Assembly: GCA_937892015.1 (NCBI GenBank)
Contig: CALAUY010000013.1
Coordinates: 1-23,933 of the forward strand
Source: an uncultured Bacteroidales bacterium
Lineage (GTDB): Bacteria > Bacteroidota > Bacteroidia > Bacteroidales > Paludibacteraceae
Reading direction: 5' to 3'
DNA: 23,933 nt
The notes beneath the pieces were generated by a model, which was not told the DNA's origin, ran no database searches, and worked only from the letters and a program-made list of their open reading frames with translations. Below are positions 1 to 5,856 of this stretch, piece after piece; the first letter of the stretch is position 1; every line of letters begins with the position of its first letter. The translations under genes were made by a program, and so were the position numbers.

Positions 1-47
1 TTGCTCGCTAAAGCGAAGCGGTTTTTGCTTCACCCCTACCTTAGGGG
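1..47. repeat. Hairpin module copy 1 (left flank, cut by the window edge)
   Basis: The first 50 bases recur almost exactly at 2160-2210. Two palindromes are visible: CGCTAAAGCG at 6-15 and CCCCTA-CCT-TAGGGG at 33-47. In the downstream copy the first palindrome is nested in a larger stem (AAAACCGC pairing with GCGGTTTT). Here the left arm of that stem would lie outside the window, so the element is probably truncated by the window edge rather than damaged. Confidence 0.8.
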
Positions 48-80
48 AGGAGCCAAGTAAGAATCGACTGACCCTGAAGA

Positions 81-183
81 TATGGTAAAATGTTAAAATA
101 AGCTATACGCCTAAAATGAGACCCTGAAGATATGGTAAAAATGCTAAAATGAGACTTGGAATACATGGTAAAAACGTTAAAAT
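81..183. repeat. Three copies of an AT-rich motif, ATGGTAAAA..GYTAAAAT
   Basis: The motif starts near 82, 132 and 165. The first two copies share a 20-bp block, ACCCTGAAGATATGGTAAAA, at 71-90 and 121-140, exactly 50 bp apart. The third is shorter and diverged. No gene is associated with it. It may be decayed tandem-repeat DNA; a protein-binding function cannot be judged from sequence alone. Confidence 0.7.
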
Positions 184-197
184 ATTAAAATGTTATG

Positions 198-230
198 GTA
201 TGGAGGGGGTACGGAGAGGGTATAGAGGGG
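198..230. repeat. 11-bp tandem repeat, 3 copies (GTAYRGAGGGG type)
   Basis: The three units are GTATGGAGGGG (198-208), GTACGGAGAGG (209-219) and GTATAGAGGGG (220-230), followed by another GTA. They are imperfect but in phase. The top strand carries three runs of at least three G, one short of a canonical quadruplex motif. The unit differs from the 11-bp units at 388 and 2239, yet the period is the same. Confidence 0.75.
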
Positions 231-280
231 GTAAGCAAAACGTATGACAATTTTTATAGCTTTCGAGATGGAATCGTACC

Positions 281-316
281 CCTCCACCGCAAGCGGGACA
301 TTCCCTACCTTAGGGG
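281..316. repeat. Hairpin module copy 2 (left flank)
   Basis: CCGCAAGCGG (287-296) is followed by CCCTA-CCT-TAGGG (303-315), then a tail resembling GATTAGTAC near 340. The same order of palindromes, preceded by CCCCTCCA, occurs twice in the right flank around 2020-2104. The arrangement is typical of REP-like intergenic repeats. No transposase gene lies nearby in this window. Confidence 0.75.
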
Positions 317-387
317 ATTGCTCCTACAGAGCTAGCCAGATTAGTACAGAAGAAGGATATGAGAGAGGAGAGGAGAGGAGAAGATAT

Positions 388-482
388 GACAGAATGAGGA
401 CAGAATGAGGACAGAATGAGGACAGAATGATGACAGAATGATGACAGAAAGAGGACAGAATGAGGACAGAATGAGGACAGAA
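388..482. repeat. 11-bp tandem repeat, about 8.5 copies (GACAGAATGAG)
   Basis: Eight full units start at 388, 399, 410, 421, 432, 443, 454 and 465, with a partial unit from 476. Variants are limited to the last bases (GAG or GAT) and one AATG to AAAG change. The array follows a purine-only run (361-383). The period is close to one helical turn, so every unit shows the same face of the DNA. It is about 280 bp upstream of the ATPase start and may vary in copy number. Confidence 0.92.
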
Positions 483-489
483 ATATGTT

Positions 490-511
490 ATGAACATGTC
501 ATGAACATGTC
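490..511. repeat. Two tandem 11-bp units, ATGAACATGTC
   Basis: Two identical units (490-500 and 501-511) sit directly beside the longer 11-bp array and are followed by another ATG. Each contains the palindrome ACATGT. The period matches the neighbouring arrays although the unit sequence is unrelated. Confidence 0.75.
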
Positions 512-677
512 ATGTTGTGGACGAATAAGGTTAATGTTCAAATCGGCTGAAAAGGTGCAATCTTTCTTTTAAACCTGTAATATATACTTTAACGAATGGA
601 TACGATGTACTAACAGGTTAAATGTACAGATTGATTCCGGAAATGATTGAAAATAGGCTCTTTAATGAGGTAATTAC

Positions 678-703
678 TTTGTTACTAACAATTTTGTTAC
701 TAA
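678..703 (+). promoter_or_regulatory. Possible operator: direct repeat just upstream of the ATPase promoter
   Basis: TTTGTTACTAA occurs at 678-688 and again at 693-703, spaced 15 bp start to start. The second copy ends four bases before the -33 element of the predicted promoter. Its position fits an activator or repressor site, but only two copies are visible and no regulator is identified, so this is an inference. Confidence 0.35.
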
Positions 704-707
704 TTTA

Positions 708-739
708 TTTGGTAGTTTCAAAAAAAAGTAGTACCTTTG
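708..739 (+). promoter_or_regulatory. Bacteroides-type promoter of the ATPase gene
   Basis: TTTG (708-711) is followed after 20 bp by TACCTTTG (732-739), matching the Bacteroidota pattern TTG - about 20 bp - TAnnTTTG. The ATG lies 26 bp beyond the -7 element. This supports the start chosen at 766 and shows that the gene has its own promoter. Confidence 0.8.
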
Positions 740-765
740 CAGCAGTTTTTTAAAAATATAGTGTA

Positions 766-1893
766 ATGAAGACACCTTTTATGTATGGAGTTGCTGCCGA
801 TGCTGATCATTTTACGGATCGCGAAGAAGAGAAAAAGCGACTGCAAATGAACTTCGAAAACGGCATTAATACGATTATCATCTCTCCCCGTCGTTGGGGA
901 AAGACATCGTTGGTTAACCGCGTTGCGGAAAACATGCTCACTAATTCGTTGGTACAGGTTGTGCGAATTGACGCTTTCTCAGTTCGAACCCCTGACGATT
1001 TTTATCGATTGCTGGCAACTGAAATAATCAGGCAAACATCTACGCGTTTGGAAGAATGGGTAGAAAATGCGAAGCGATTCCTTTCTTCGTTGTTTCCGGT
1101 TATCTCTGTTTCGCCCGATCCAATGAACCCTGTTTCATTGAGTATAAAGAGCGTTAGCAATAATTATAGTGAAGAAGTGTTGTCCATGCCCGAACGCATC
1201 GCCCAAGCCAAAGGAGTACATTTGGTTATTTGTATTGACGAATTTCAACAGATAGGTGAGTTGAAAGACAGTTTGACATTCCAAAAGCAATTGCGTAGTG
1301 TATGGCAGCATCAGCATAATGTGTCCTATTGTTTGTACGGAAGCAAGCGACATCTCTTGATGAACATGTTTGGGAAACGTAGTTATCCATTCTACAAATT
1401 TGGTGATATTTTGTTCTTAGAACGTATTCCGATAGCGTATTGGCAAGAGTATATTTCTTCTCGGTTTGTGGAGAGTGGGCGTCGAATAGATACGCATTAT
1501 ATTGAGGAGATTTATTCGTATGTGAATGGTGATTCGTCATATATTCAACAGTTAAGTTGGCTAGTTTGGACACGCACAGAAACCGAAGTGACCGATGAGG
1601 TGTTGACAGAGTCCCAAAATGATTTGTTAACACAGAATCACGCACTGTTCATGGAACAAATCAATAGTTTGTCAGCAAGTCAAATACGATTTATCAAGGC
1701 GATGCAAGCAGGAAAGTCAGTGAGTCTCGGCCACAAAGAGGTAATTGACGAGTTCGAGTTAGGCAGTACCGCCAATGTGGCAGTTTTGAAGAAAGCATTG
1801 CAGAAAAAGGGAATCATCGACATTGAAGGTGGCAGGGTTTATTTCTCTGATCCTCTCTTCAGCCATTGGCTTCGTAGAAGTGCTCCATGGTAA
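766..1893 (+). CDS. Lone ATP-binding protein, archaeal-ATPase (PF01637-like) family
   Basis: This 375-residue cytoplasmic P-loop ATPase is of the AAA/STAND-like kind often found as stand-alone genes in Bacteroidota. The nucleotide-binding segment is at residues 38-50 (IIISPRRWGKTSLV), where Ser replaces the first Gly of a canonical Walker A but the GKT triad is intact. Walker B is at 153-160 (LVICIDEF). The segment YGSKRHLLMNMF near 191-202 is a conserved family signature. Residues from about 300 to the end look like a winged-helix domain. There is no signal peptide or membrane segment. The gene stands alone, with its own promoter, between repeat-rich flanks that share hairpin modules. Its substrate and partners are unknown; regulation, mobile-element or defence roles are possible but nothing here decides between them. 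The family call is confident; the function is not. Confidence 0.85.
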   Translation: MKTPFMYGVAADADHFTDREEEKKRLQMNFENGINTIIISPRRWGKTSLVNRVAENMLTNSLVQVVRIDAFSVRTPDDFYRLLATEIIRQTSTRLEEWVENAKRFLSSLFPVISVSPDPMNPVSLSIKSVSNNYSEEVLSMPERIAQAKGVHLVICIDEFQQIGELKDSLTFQKQLRSVWQHQHNVSYCLYGSKRHLLMNMFGKRSYPFYKFGDILFLERIPIAYWQEYISSRFVESGRRIDTHYIEEIYSYVNGDSSYIQQLSWLVWTRTETEVTDEVLTESQNDLLTQNHALFMEQINSLSASQIRFIKAMQAGKSVSLGHKEVIDEFELGSTANVAVLKKALQKKGIIDIEGGRVYFSDPLFSHWLRRSAPW

Positions 1894-2019
1894 AGAGAGG
1901 AGAATGGGAAACTCAAGGAAATTCAAGGAAACATAGGAGCGACGAGGTGGGTGGAGGTTTGTTGAACACGAATGGAACGAATAAGAAGGAACAAAGAGCA
2001 TGAAGATAATACCACTACA

Positions 2020-2206
2020 CCGCAAGCGGGACCTGCCTACCTTAGGGGAGAGAGTCTGATTAGAATACATAGATACAGTTTCATACCCCTCCACCGCAAG
2101 CGGTCCCCCTGACTTGGGAGTTCTATGAAAGCCACCGGCTTTCAATCGCAAAACCGCCCTTGCTCGCTAAAGCGAAGCGGTTTTTGCTTCACCCCTACCT
2201 TAGGGG
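2020..2206. repeat. Cluster of short palindromes (hairpin module copies 3 and 4)
   Basis: In order the palindromes are: CCGCAAGCGG (2020-2029); CCTA-CCT-TAGG (2036-2046); ACCGCAAGCGGT (2093-2104); GAAAGCC-ACC-GGCTTTC (2127-2143, a 7-bp perfect stem); CGCTAAAGCG (2165-2174); and CCCCTA-CCT-TAGGGG (2192-2206). Tails resembling CTGATTAG follow the two TAGG palindromes. The same modules occur at 1-47 and 281-316, so related elements bracket the ATPase gene. They resemble REP/BIME-like elements; mobility is inferred only. Confidence 0.85.
2150..2185 (+). terminator. Putative intrinsic terminator within the hairpin cluster
   Basis: AAAACCGC (2150-2157) pairs with GCGGTTTT (2177-2184), enclosing the inner palindrome CGCTAAAGCG, and a T run ends the stem. 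The A-tract/stem/T-tract layout would work in both directions. It is the first terminator-like structure downstream of the ATPase gene, though about 260 bp past its stop. The right half is identical to the left edge of the window. Confidence 0.5.
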
Positions 2207-2238
2207 AGGAACCTGATTAGTACCGACTGATAGGGCAA

Positions 2239-2271
2239 GGACGGAAGAGGGACGGAAGAGGGACGGAAGAG
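2239..2271. repeat. 11-bp tandem repeat, 3 copies (GGACGGAAGAG)
   Basis: Three identical units occupy 2239-2249, 2250-2260 and 2261-2271, with a partial fourth. The unit is related to the left-flank array (GGACAGAATGA when set in the same phase), so similar arrays with the same period lie on both sides of the ATPase gene. Confidence 0.85.
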
Positions 2272-2297
2272 GGAGAGTTAATAGATATGTAATGAAA

Positions 2298-2325
2298 GGG
2301 AAAGGGAGAGGGGAAGGGGAAGGGG
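2298..2325 (+). other. G-quadruplex motif in a 41-nt homopurine tract
   Basis: Positions 2294-2334 contain only A and G. Within them are five G runs: 2298-2300, 2304-2306, 2310-2313, 2316-2319 and 2322-2325, separated by two or three bases. This satisfies the usual G3+N1-7 rule. It lies past the 3' end of the minus-strand EpsG-like gene, so the G-rich strand would be the template for any transcript reading through. Confidence 0.7.
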
Positions 2326-2350
2326 AAAGGAAAACATGAACTTTGTATTT

Positions 2351-2390
2351 GGGGAAATAAACTAACGTTTTTATTCACACAAATTTCCCC
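2351..2390. repeat. Inverted repeat with 8-bp perfect arms
   Basis: GGGGAAAT (2351-2358) and ATTTCCCC (2383-2390) are perfect inverted arms with a 24-nt AT-rich loop. It lies about 70 bp past the stop of the EpsG-like gene. No T run follows on either strand, so a standard intrinsic terminator is not supported. Confidence 0.45.
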
Positions 2391-2394
2391 AGTG

Positions 2395-2496
2395 AGCGAC
2401 TATTGGGAGGGTTTTTTGATTTGGAATTGGTCTTTCTCCTTACCCCCGGATAGCGACTAATGGGCGGGTTTTTTGATTTGGAATTGGTCTTTTTCC
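2395..2496. repeat. Tandem duplication of the 3' end of the EpsG-like gene
   Basis: Copy 1 is at 2395-2439 and copy 2 at 2452-2496, offset by 57 bp, with three mismatches in 45 bp. Copy 2 contains the last 12 codons and stop of the EpsG-like gene. The offset is 19 codons, so copy 1 remains in the same reading frame beyond the stop and ends in its own TAG. Reading through the first stop would repeat EKDQFQIKKP and add about 18 residues. Confidence 0.85.
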
Positions 2497-3713
2497 GGTA
2501 TGAAATCGTAGAACCAGTAGCACTCGGCTATTTTTAGTCGTTCTTGTCGCAAATAGGTCCTGCTGTGGTGTCGCAAATCGAACACGGTGCACGGCGTGTA
2601 GATATTCTTCCCTCCCGGACTATGGAGGTTGGCACGGAACTTATGTGTGCCAATCTCAAAGAAAACGGCACGGTAGGCAAAAAAACATAGTACCAGCATC
2701 AGACTCAGGTTCTTGACGATAGTCATCGCGTTCTCCCGTAGGGGTTCTGCGTCTTCGGCATCCTGAACCACCCGGAAGAGATACATGATTAGCACCGGCA
2801 AGAAGAACGAGCGGATGCGCCAGAGTAAGTAGAAATAATGGTAGAAGAGGGCAGTCAGCAGCAGTCCCATTATCACTGCCGCTTCTGTCCCGCGCCCGAT
2901 GTCGTTTCGGTTCTGAAGGTAATACTCCATAAACACCACAGCGGCAGCGTAGAGCAACCAAGCGGCCTGGAACTGCCGACCAAGCGCAAGATGCAGGTTC
3001 AGCGACAGAACAAACGACTCGGGTAACGGCAGCGATGAGATGATGGCCGAACTGATGGTTGATACCGGCAACACCAACATCAAGAACAGTAAAACGAGAA
3101 TGCCGATGAAGAACCACCGCTCCAGCTTGTGGTGATGCACCAAAAAGAAGAGCCATGCCAGACTCACAATAAAAATACCCGACTTGTGCATCTCCACTGT
3201 CAGCCATGCGCAAAGCAATGCCCACACGTATTTTCTTTTGTCCATCAGCAGCACCATCAGCAGAAAGAAACTGACGCTCAGACACTGGCGGTGCGCCGCA
3301 AAAATGAGGTTGTAGTCGAGCATCACAAGGATAGTCAGGGCTATTGTCTTGTGTCGCTTGATGCGCCTAAAAAGCAGTGCAATCACGGCGAAATAGAACG
3401 TTGTAACAATCGCCGTCATCCAATAATAACTCAGCCCGAGTCCTTTCAGTATGGCGCAAAAAAGGATGTACCCGTGCTCGTATTCGTAGTGGTCGGGATG
3501 GCGTAAGTACCACTGCCACGGGTGCAGATGCTCGTAGATGGGCACATACGTGTAGATGTCGCCGCCGTAGTAGTAACGGATTACGAAAAGAAACCATACG
3601 ACGGCGAAAACTATTCGGTATAGTGTCTGTTGTGCACGGTCTCTCCCCGTCAGCGCCAAGTCAACAAACCCGGCTCCAACCACCAGCACAAATATGTACA
3701 TCAACAGCGACAC
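2457..3713 (-). CDS. EpsG-like polytopic membrane protein (putative polysaccharide polymerase)
   Basis: This 418-residue protein has about nine or ten hydrophobic segments across residues 1-355, followed by a hydrophilic tail. EpsG/Wzy-like proteins sit in the inner membrane and join sugar repeat units into surface polysaccharide. Family features are RYYYGGDIYTY (46-56), AAHRQ (139-143) and a HKSG motif after a membrane segment (176-179). The start is GTG at 3711-3713, 15 bp after the topB stop; an ATG four codons later is an alternative. The short spacing on the same strand suggests co-transcription with topB. No glycosyltransferases or other capsule genes are next to it, so it is an orphan polymerase or part of a scattered set. 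The 3' end is tandemly duplicated just beyond the stop. The family call is moderately firm; the substrate is unknown. Confidence 0.78.
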   Translation of the reverse strand: MSLLMYIFVLVVGAGFVDLALTGRDRAQQTLYRIVFAVVWFLFVIRYYYGGDIYTYVPIYEHLHPWQWYLRHPDHYEYEHGYILFCAILKGLGLSYYWMTAIVTTFYFAVIALLFRRIKRHKTIALTILVMLDYNLIFAAHRQCLSVSFFLLMVLLMDKRKYVWALLCAWLTVEMHKSGIFIVSLAWLFFLVHHHKLERWFFIGILVLLFLMLVLPVSTISSAIISSLPLPESFVLSLNLHLALGRQFQAAWLLYAAAVVFMEYYLQNRNDIGRGTEAAVIMGLLLTALFYHYFYLLWRIRSFFLPVLIMYLFRVVQDAEDAEPLRENAMTIVKNLSLMLVLCFFAYRAVFFEIGTHKFRANLHSPGGKNIYTPCTVFDLRHHSRTYLRQERLKIAECYWFYDFIPEKDQFQIKKPAH

Positions 3714-3728
3714 TTTGAACTTTGAACT

Positions 3729-5756
3729 TTAATTAAACGGTTCTCTGTACGTACACCCTTCCCGCCAACGGCTACAACCATACGCGGAATGTCCCCTGAT
3801 GATGATGCCTTGATGGCAGACGGGGCAGACAAGGCCTGTCTTGCTTGTCTTGACCTCGTACACCACCTCTTCGGTCAGTGTCTTCAGTTCGTCGAGGAAG
3901 TCTTTTGCCTGCATTTCGCCGCGCTCAATCATGCGCAGTTTTTTCTCCCACTGACCGGTCAGTTCTGCCGACTTCAGCAACGGCGTATTGATTAGGCGAA
4001 TCAGTTTGACCGCTAATGGCGTGGGATGCAGACTTTTGCCGTCCTTAACAATGTAATTGCGTTGGAAAAGTTTCTTGATAATCTCGGCTCGTGTAGATGG
4101 TCGTCCAATACCGTTCTCCTTGAGTGCGTCGCGCAACTCTTCGTCCTCCACGGTCTTGCCGGCCGTTTCCATCGCCCGAAGTAATGTCGCTTCTGTATAT
4201 GGTTTGGGCGGAGTGGTTTGTTTCTCTATGAGCGATGGCGTATGTTCGCCCATCTCTTGAGCTTTGAAATCCGGTAGCGTACGCTCTTCGTCTTGTGGTC
4301 GCTCCTCATCCTCTTCGTCCTTGTTCTTCGCCGTTTGTCCTTTACTTGCCATCTCGAACACTTCGCGCCAACCCGGCACAAGGATTTGCTTACCGCTCGT
4401 CTTGAAGAGCACGCCATTGCCGTCCTCTTTGGCACGATTAGCCTCGTCGGCGACTATGCCCCACACGGTTGTCGTGCTTGTCTTGCATTCCGGATAGAAA
4501 GCAGCAATGAACCGCAGAGCCACCATGTCGAACACTTTCTGCTCGTCCGGCGTAAGTGCTACGGGTGGCTGACCAGTTGGGATAATAGCGTGATGGTCAG
4601 TCACTTTGCTGCTGTCGAACACCTTCTTCGACTTGGGCAGTTGCTGCGCTTTTCCTGTCCGCTGTTTTTCCCGCCTCACCATGTCGCGCAACAGACCTAT
4701 CTGCGGGAAATGCGCCTCTATTCCTTTCAGTATGGTCGGCACTTTGGGGTAGATATCGTCGGAGAGGAACGTGGTATCTACTCGCGGGTAAGTGGTGACG
4801 TGCTTCTCGTAGAGGCTCTGGATGACGTTGAGTGTCTTTTCGGGGCTGAATGCGTATTTTTTATTGCACTCGACTTGCAGCGATGTCAGGTCAAAGAGCC
4901 GCGGCGCATATTCCGTGCCTTTCTTCTTCTCCACTTTCGTCACCATAAAGGGTAGTTGCCGCAGTTGCGCCACTATCTGTTCGCCCTCTTCGGCCGACAT
5001 GATAGGTTTCAGCCCCCTCGCATTGGTTTGTTCTTCCTCATCCTCCTTACGCACTATTGCATTGAACGTCGTACCGCGATAGTCGGTCTTTATTTCCCAA
5101 TACGTTCGAGGCACGAAACGGTCAATCTCGCGTTGCCTATCCACGATAAGCGCCAATGTGGGAGTCTGTACGCGGCCTACACTCAGCGGCGTATGGTCGT
5201 CTGTGCGGTTGTTCTTGTAGCGGATGGTATAGGCACGTGTGGCGTTGATGCCCAGCAACCAGTCCCCGATGGAGCGCATCAGCCCTGCTTCGTAGAGTCG
5301 CTGATACTCGCTCTGGTCTTTCAGTTGGCGAAACCCCTCACGGATAGCTTCTTCCGTCAACGACGATATCCACAGACGCTTGACCGGACATTTGGCACCG
5401 GCTTTCTGCTGGACCCAACGCTGAATCAGTTCGCCCTCTTGCCCCGCATCACCGCAGTTGATAATCTCGTCCGCCTGACTGAATAGCGACTGTATGATAC
5501 GGAACTGTTTTTGGACACCCTTGTCGTCACTTACCTTAATCCCGAAACGGTTGGGAATCATAGGCAACGAACTCATGTTCCAGTTCTTCCATTGTGCGTT
5601 GTAGTCGTGCGGGTCGAGCAGTCCGCACAGATGACCGAAAGTCCAAGTCACCTGATAACCATTGCCTTCCATGTATCCATCGTGAGCTTGGTTAGCTCCC
5701 AGAACACGGGCAATGTCGCGACCCACAGAAGGTTTCTCAGCGATACAAACTATCAT
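3729..5756 (-). CDS. topB: DNA topoisomerase III (type IA)
   Basis: This 675-residue enzyme changes DNA linkage by single-strand passage and helps resolve replication and recombination intermediates. The N-terminal TOPRIM fold has the catalytic Glu in AEKPS (6-10) and the acidic motif GDAGQEGE (102-109), in which Gly stands in for the second Asp of the textbook DxD. The catalytic tyrosine is Y323 in TTYPRVDTTFLS. GRPSTRAEII (551-560) is a conserved type IA motif. The C-terminus carries one C4 zinc-ribbon (C644, C647, C661, C668). An acidic low-complexity linker (478-492) precedes the last third. Length fits chromosomal TopB. The start is ATG, and no TAnnTTTG promoter is visible in the 100 bp upstream, which is mostly the terminator of the preceding gene. 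The EpsG-like gene follows after 15 bp. Confidence 0.95.
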   Translation of the reverse strand: MIVCIAEKPSVGRDIARVLGANQAHDGYMEGNGYQVTWTFGHLCGLLDPHDYNAQWKNWNMSSLPMIPNRFGIKVSDDKGVQKQFRIIQSLFSQADEIINCGDAGQEGELIQRWVQQKAGAKCPVKRLWISSLTEEAIREGFRQLKDQSEYQRLYEAGLMRSIGDWLLGINATRAYTIRYKNNRTDDHTPLSVGRVQTPTLALIVDRQREIDRFVPRTYWEIKTDYRGTTFNAIVRKEDEEEQTNARGLKPIMSAEEGEQIVAQLRQLPFMVTKVEKKKGTEYAPRLFDLTSLQVECNKKYAFSPEKTLNVIQSLYEKHVTTYPRVDTTFLSDDIYPKVPTILKGIEAHFPQIGLLRDMVRREKQRTGKAQQLPKSKKVFDSSKVTDHHAIIPTGQPPVALTPDEQKVFDMVALRFIAAFYPECKTSTTTVWGIVADEANRAKEDGNGVLFKTSGKQILVPGWREVFEMASKGQTAKNKDEEDEERPQDEERTLPDFKAQEMGEHTPSLIEKQTTPPKPYTEATLLRAMETAGKTVEDEELRDALKENGIGRPSTRAEIIKKLFQRNYIVKDGKSLHPTPLAVKLIRLINTPLLKSAELTGQWEKKLRMIERGEMQAKDFLDELKTLTEEVVYEVKTSKTGLVCPVCHQGIIIRGHSAYGCSRWREGCTYREPFN

Positions 5757-5784
5757 AAATACGATGCTATGGTGTTACGTCATT

Positions 5785-5829
5785 GAGCAAAAAGAGGCTG
5801 CTTACAGATACAGCAGCCTCCTTTTGCTC
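5785..5829 (-). terminator. Strong intrinsic terminator after the 1050-residue secreted-protein gene
   Basis: The arms at 5785-5802 and 5812-5829 pair over 18 bp with one mismatch and a 9-nt loop. On the minus strand the GC-rich core (AGGCTGCT/AGCAGCCT) is followed by a run of five T. It starts 28 bp past the stop at 5857 and lies upstream of topB, separating the two units. The A/T arms are near-symmetric, so it could also act on the plus strand. Confidence 0.9.
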
Positions 5830-5856
5830 ATTCAGTTATTTAACGTTCGTCGTGTA

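Larger units (their letters stand above)
1..765. other. Gene-free, repeat-rich left flank of the ATPase gene
   Basis: No convincing coding region is present. The stretch holds short palindromes, a thrice-repeated AT-rich motif, three arrays with 11-bp periods, a purine-only run near 361-383 and, at its right end, the promoter of the ATPase gene; each is listed separately. Positions 512-677 are AT-rich and I see nothing specific in them. The hairpin modules here recur on the other side of the ATPase gene. Confidence 0.7.
1894..2456. other. Gene-free, repeat-rich right flank of the ATPase gene
   Basis: No real gene is present; a 130-codon frame crossing 1759-2151 on the minus strand runs through palindromic repeats and is not credible. 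The region holds a cluster of small hairpins, an 11-bp tandem array, a G-rich purine tract, an inverted repeat and a partial duplicate of the 3' end of the EpsG-like gene, all listed separately. Positions 1894-2015 contain only a weak duplication (TCAAGGAAA twice near 1915-1935). Confidence 0.7.

Noticed and set aside
388..482. CRISPR array
   Set aside because: The units are contiguous 11-bp tandem copies without spacers; no cas genes are present.
1759..2151. 130-codon minus-strand open frame overlapping the end of the ATPase gene
   Set aside because: It runs through palindromic repeat DNA and the antisense of the ATPase coding sequence, has no family resemblance and no promoter.
4293..5486. 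Long plus-strand open frames opposite topB
   Set aside because: They are antisense shadows of a well-supported topoisomerase gene with no recognisable protein features.
3797..5756. Loss of activity in TopB because Gly replaces the second Asp of the TOPRIM DxD motif
   Set aside because: DAGxEGE-type variants are, to my knowledge, common in TopB-like enzymes, and the catalytic Glu, Tyr and the other acidic residues are intact.
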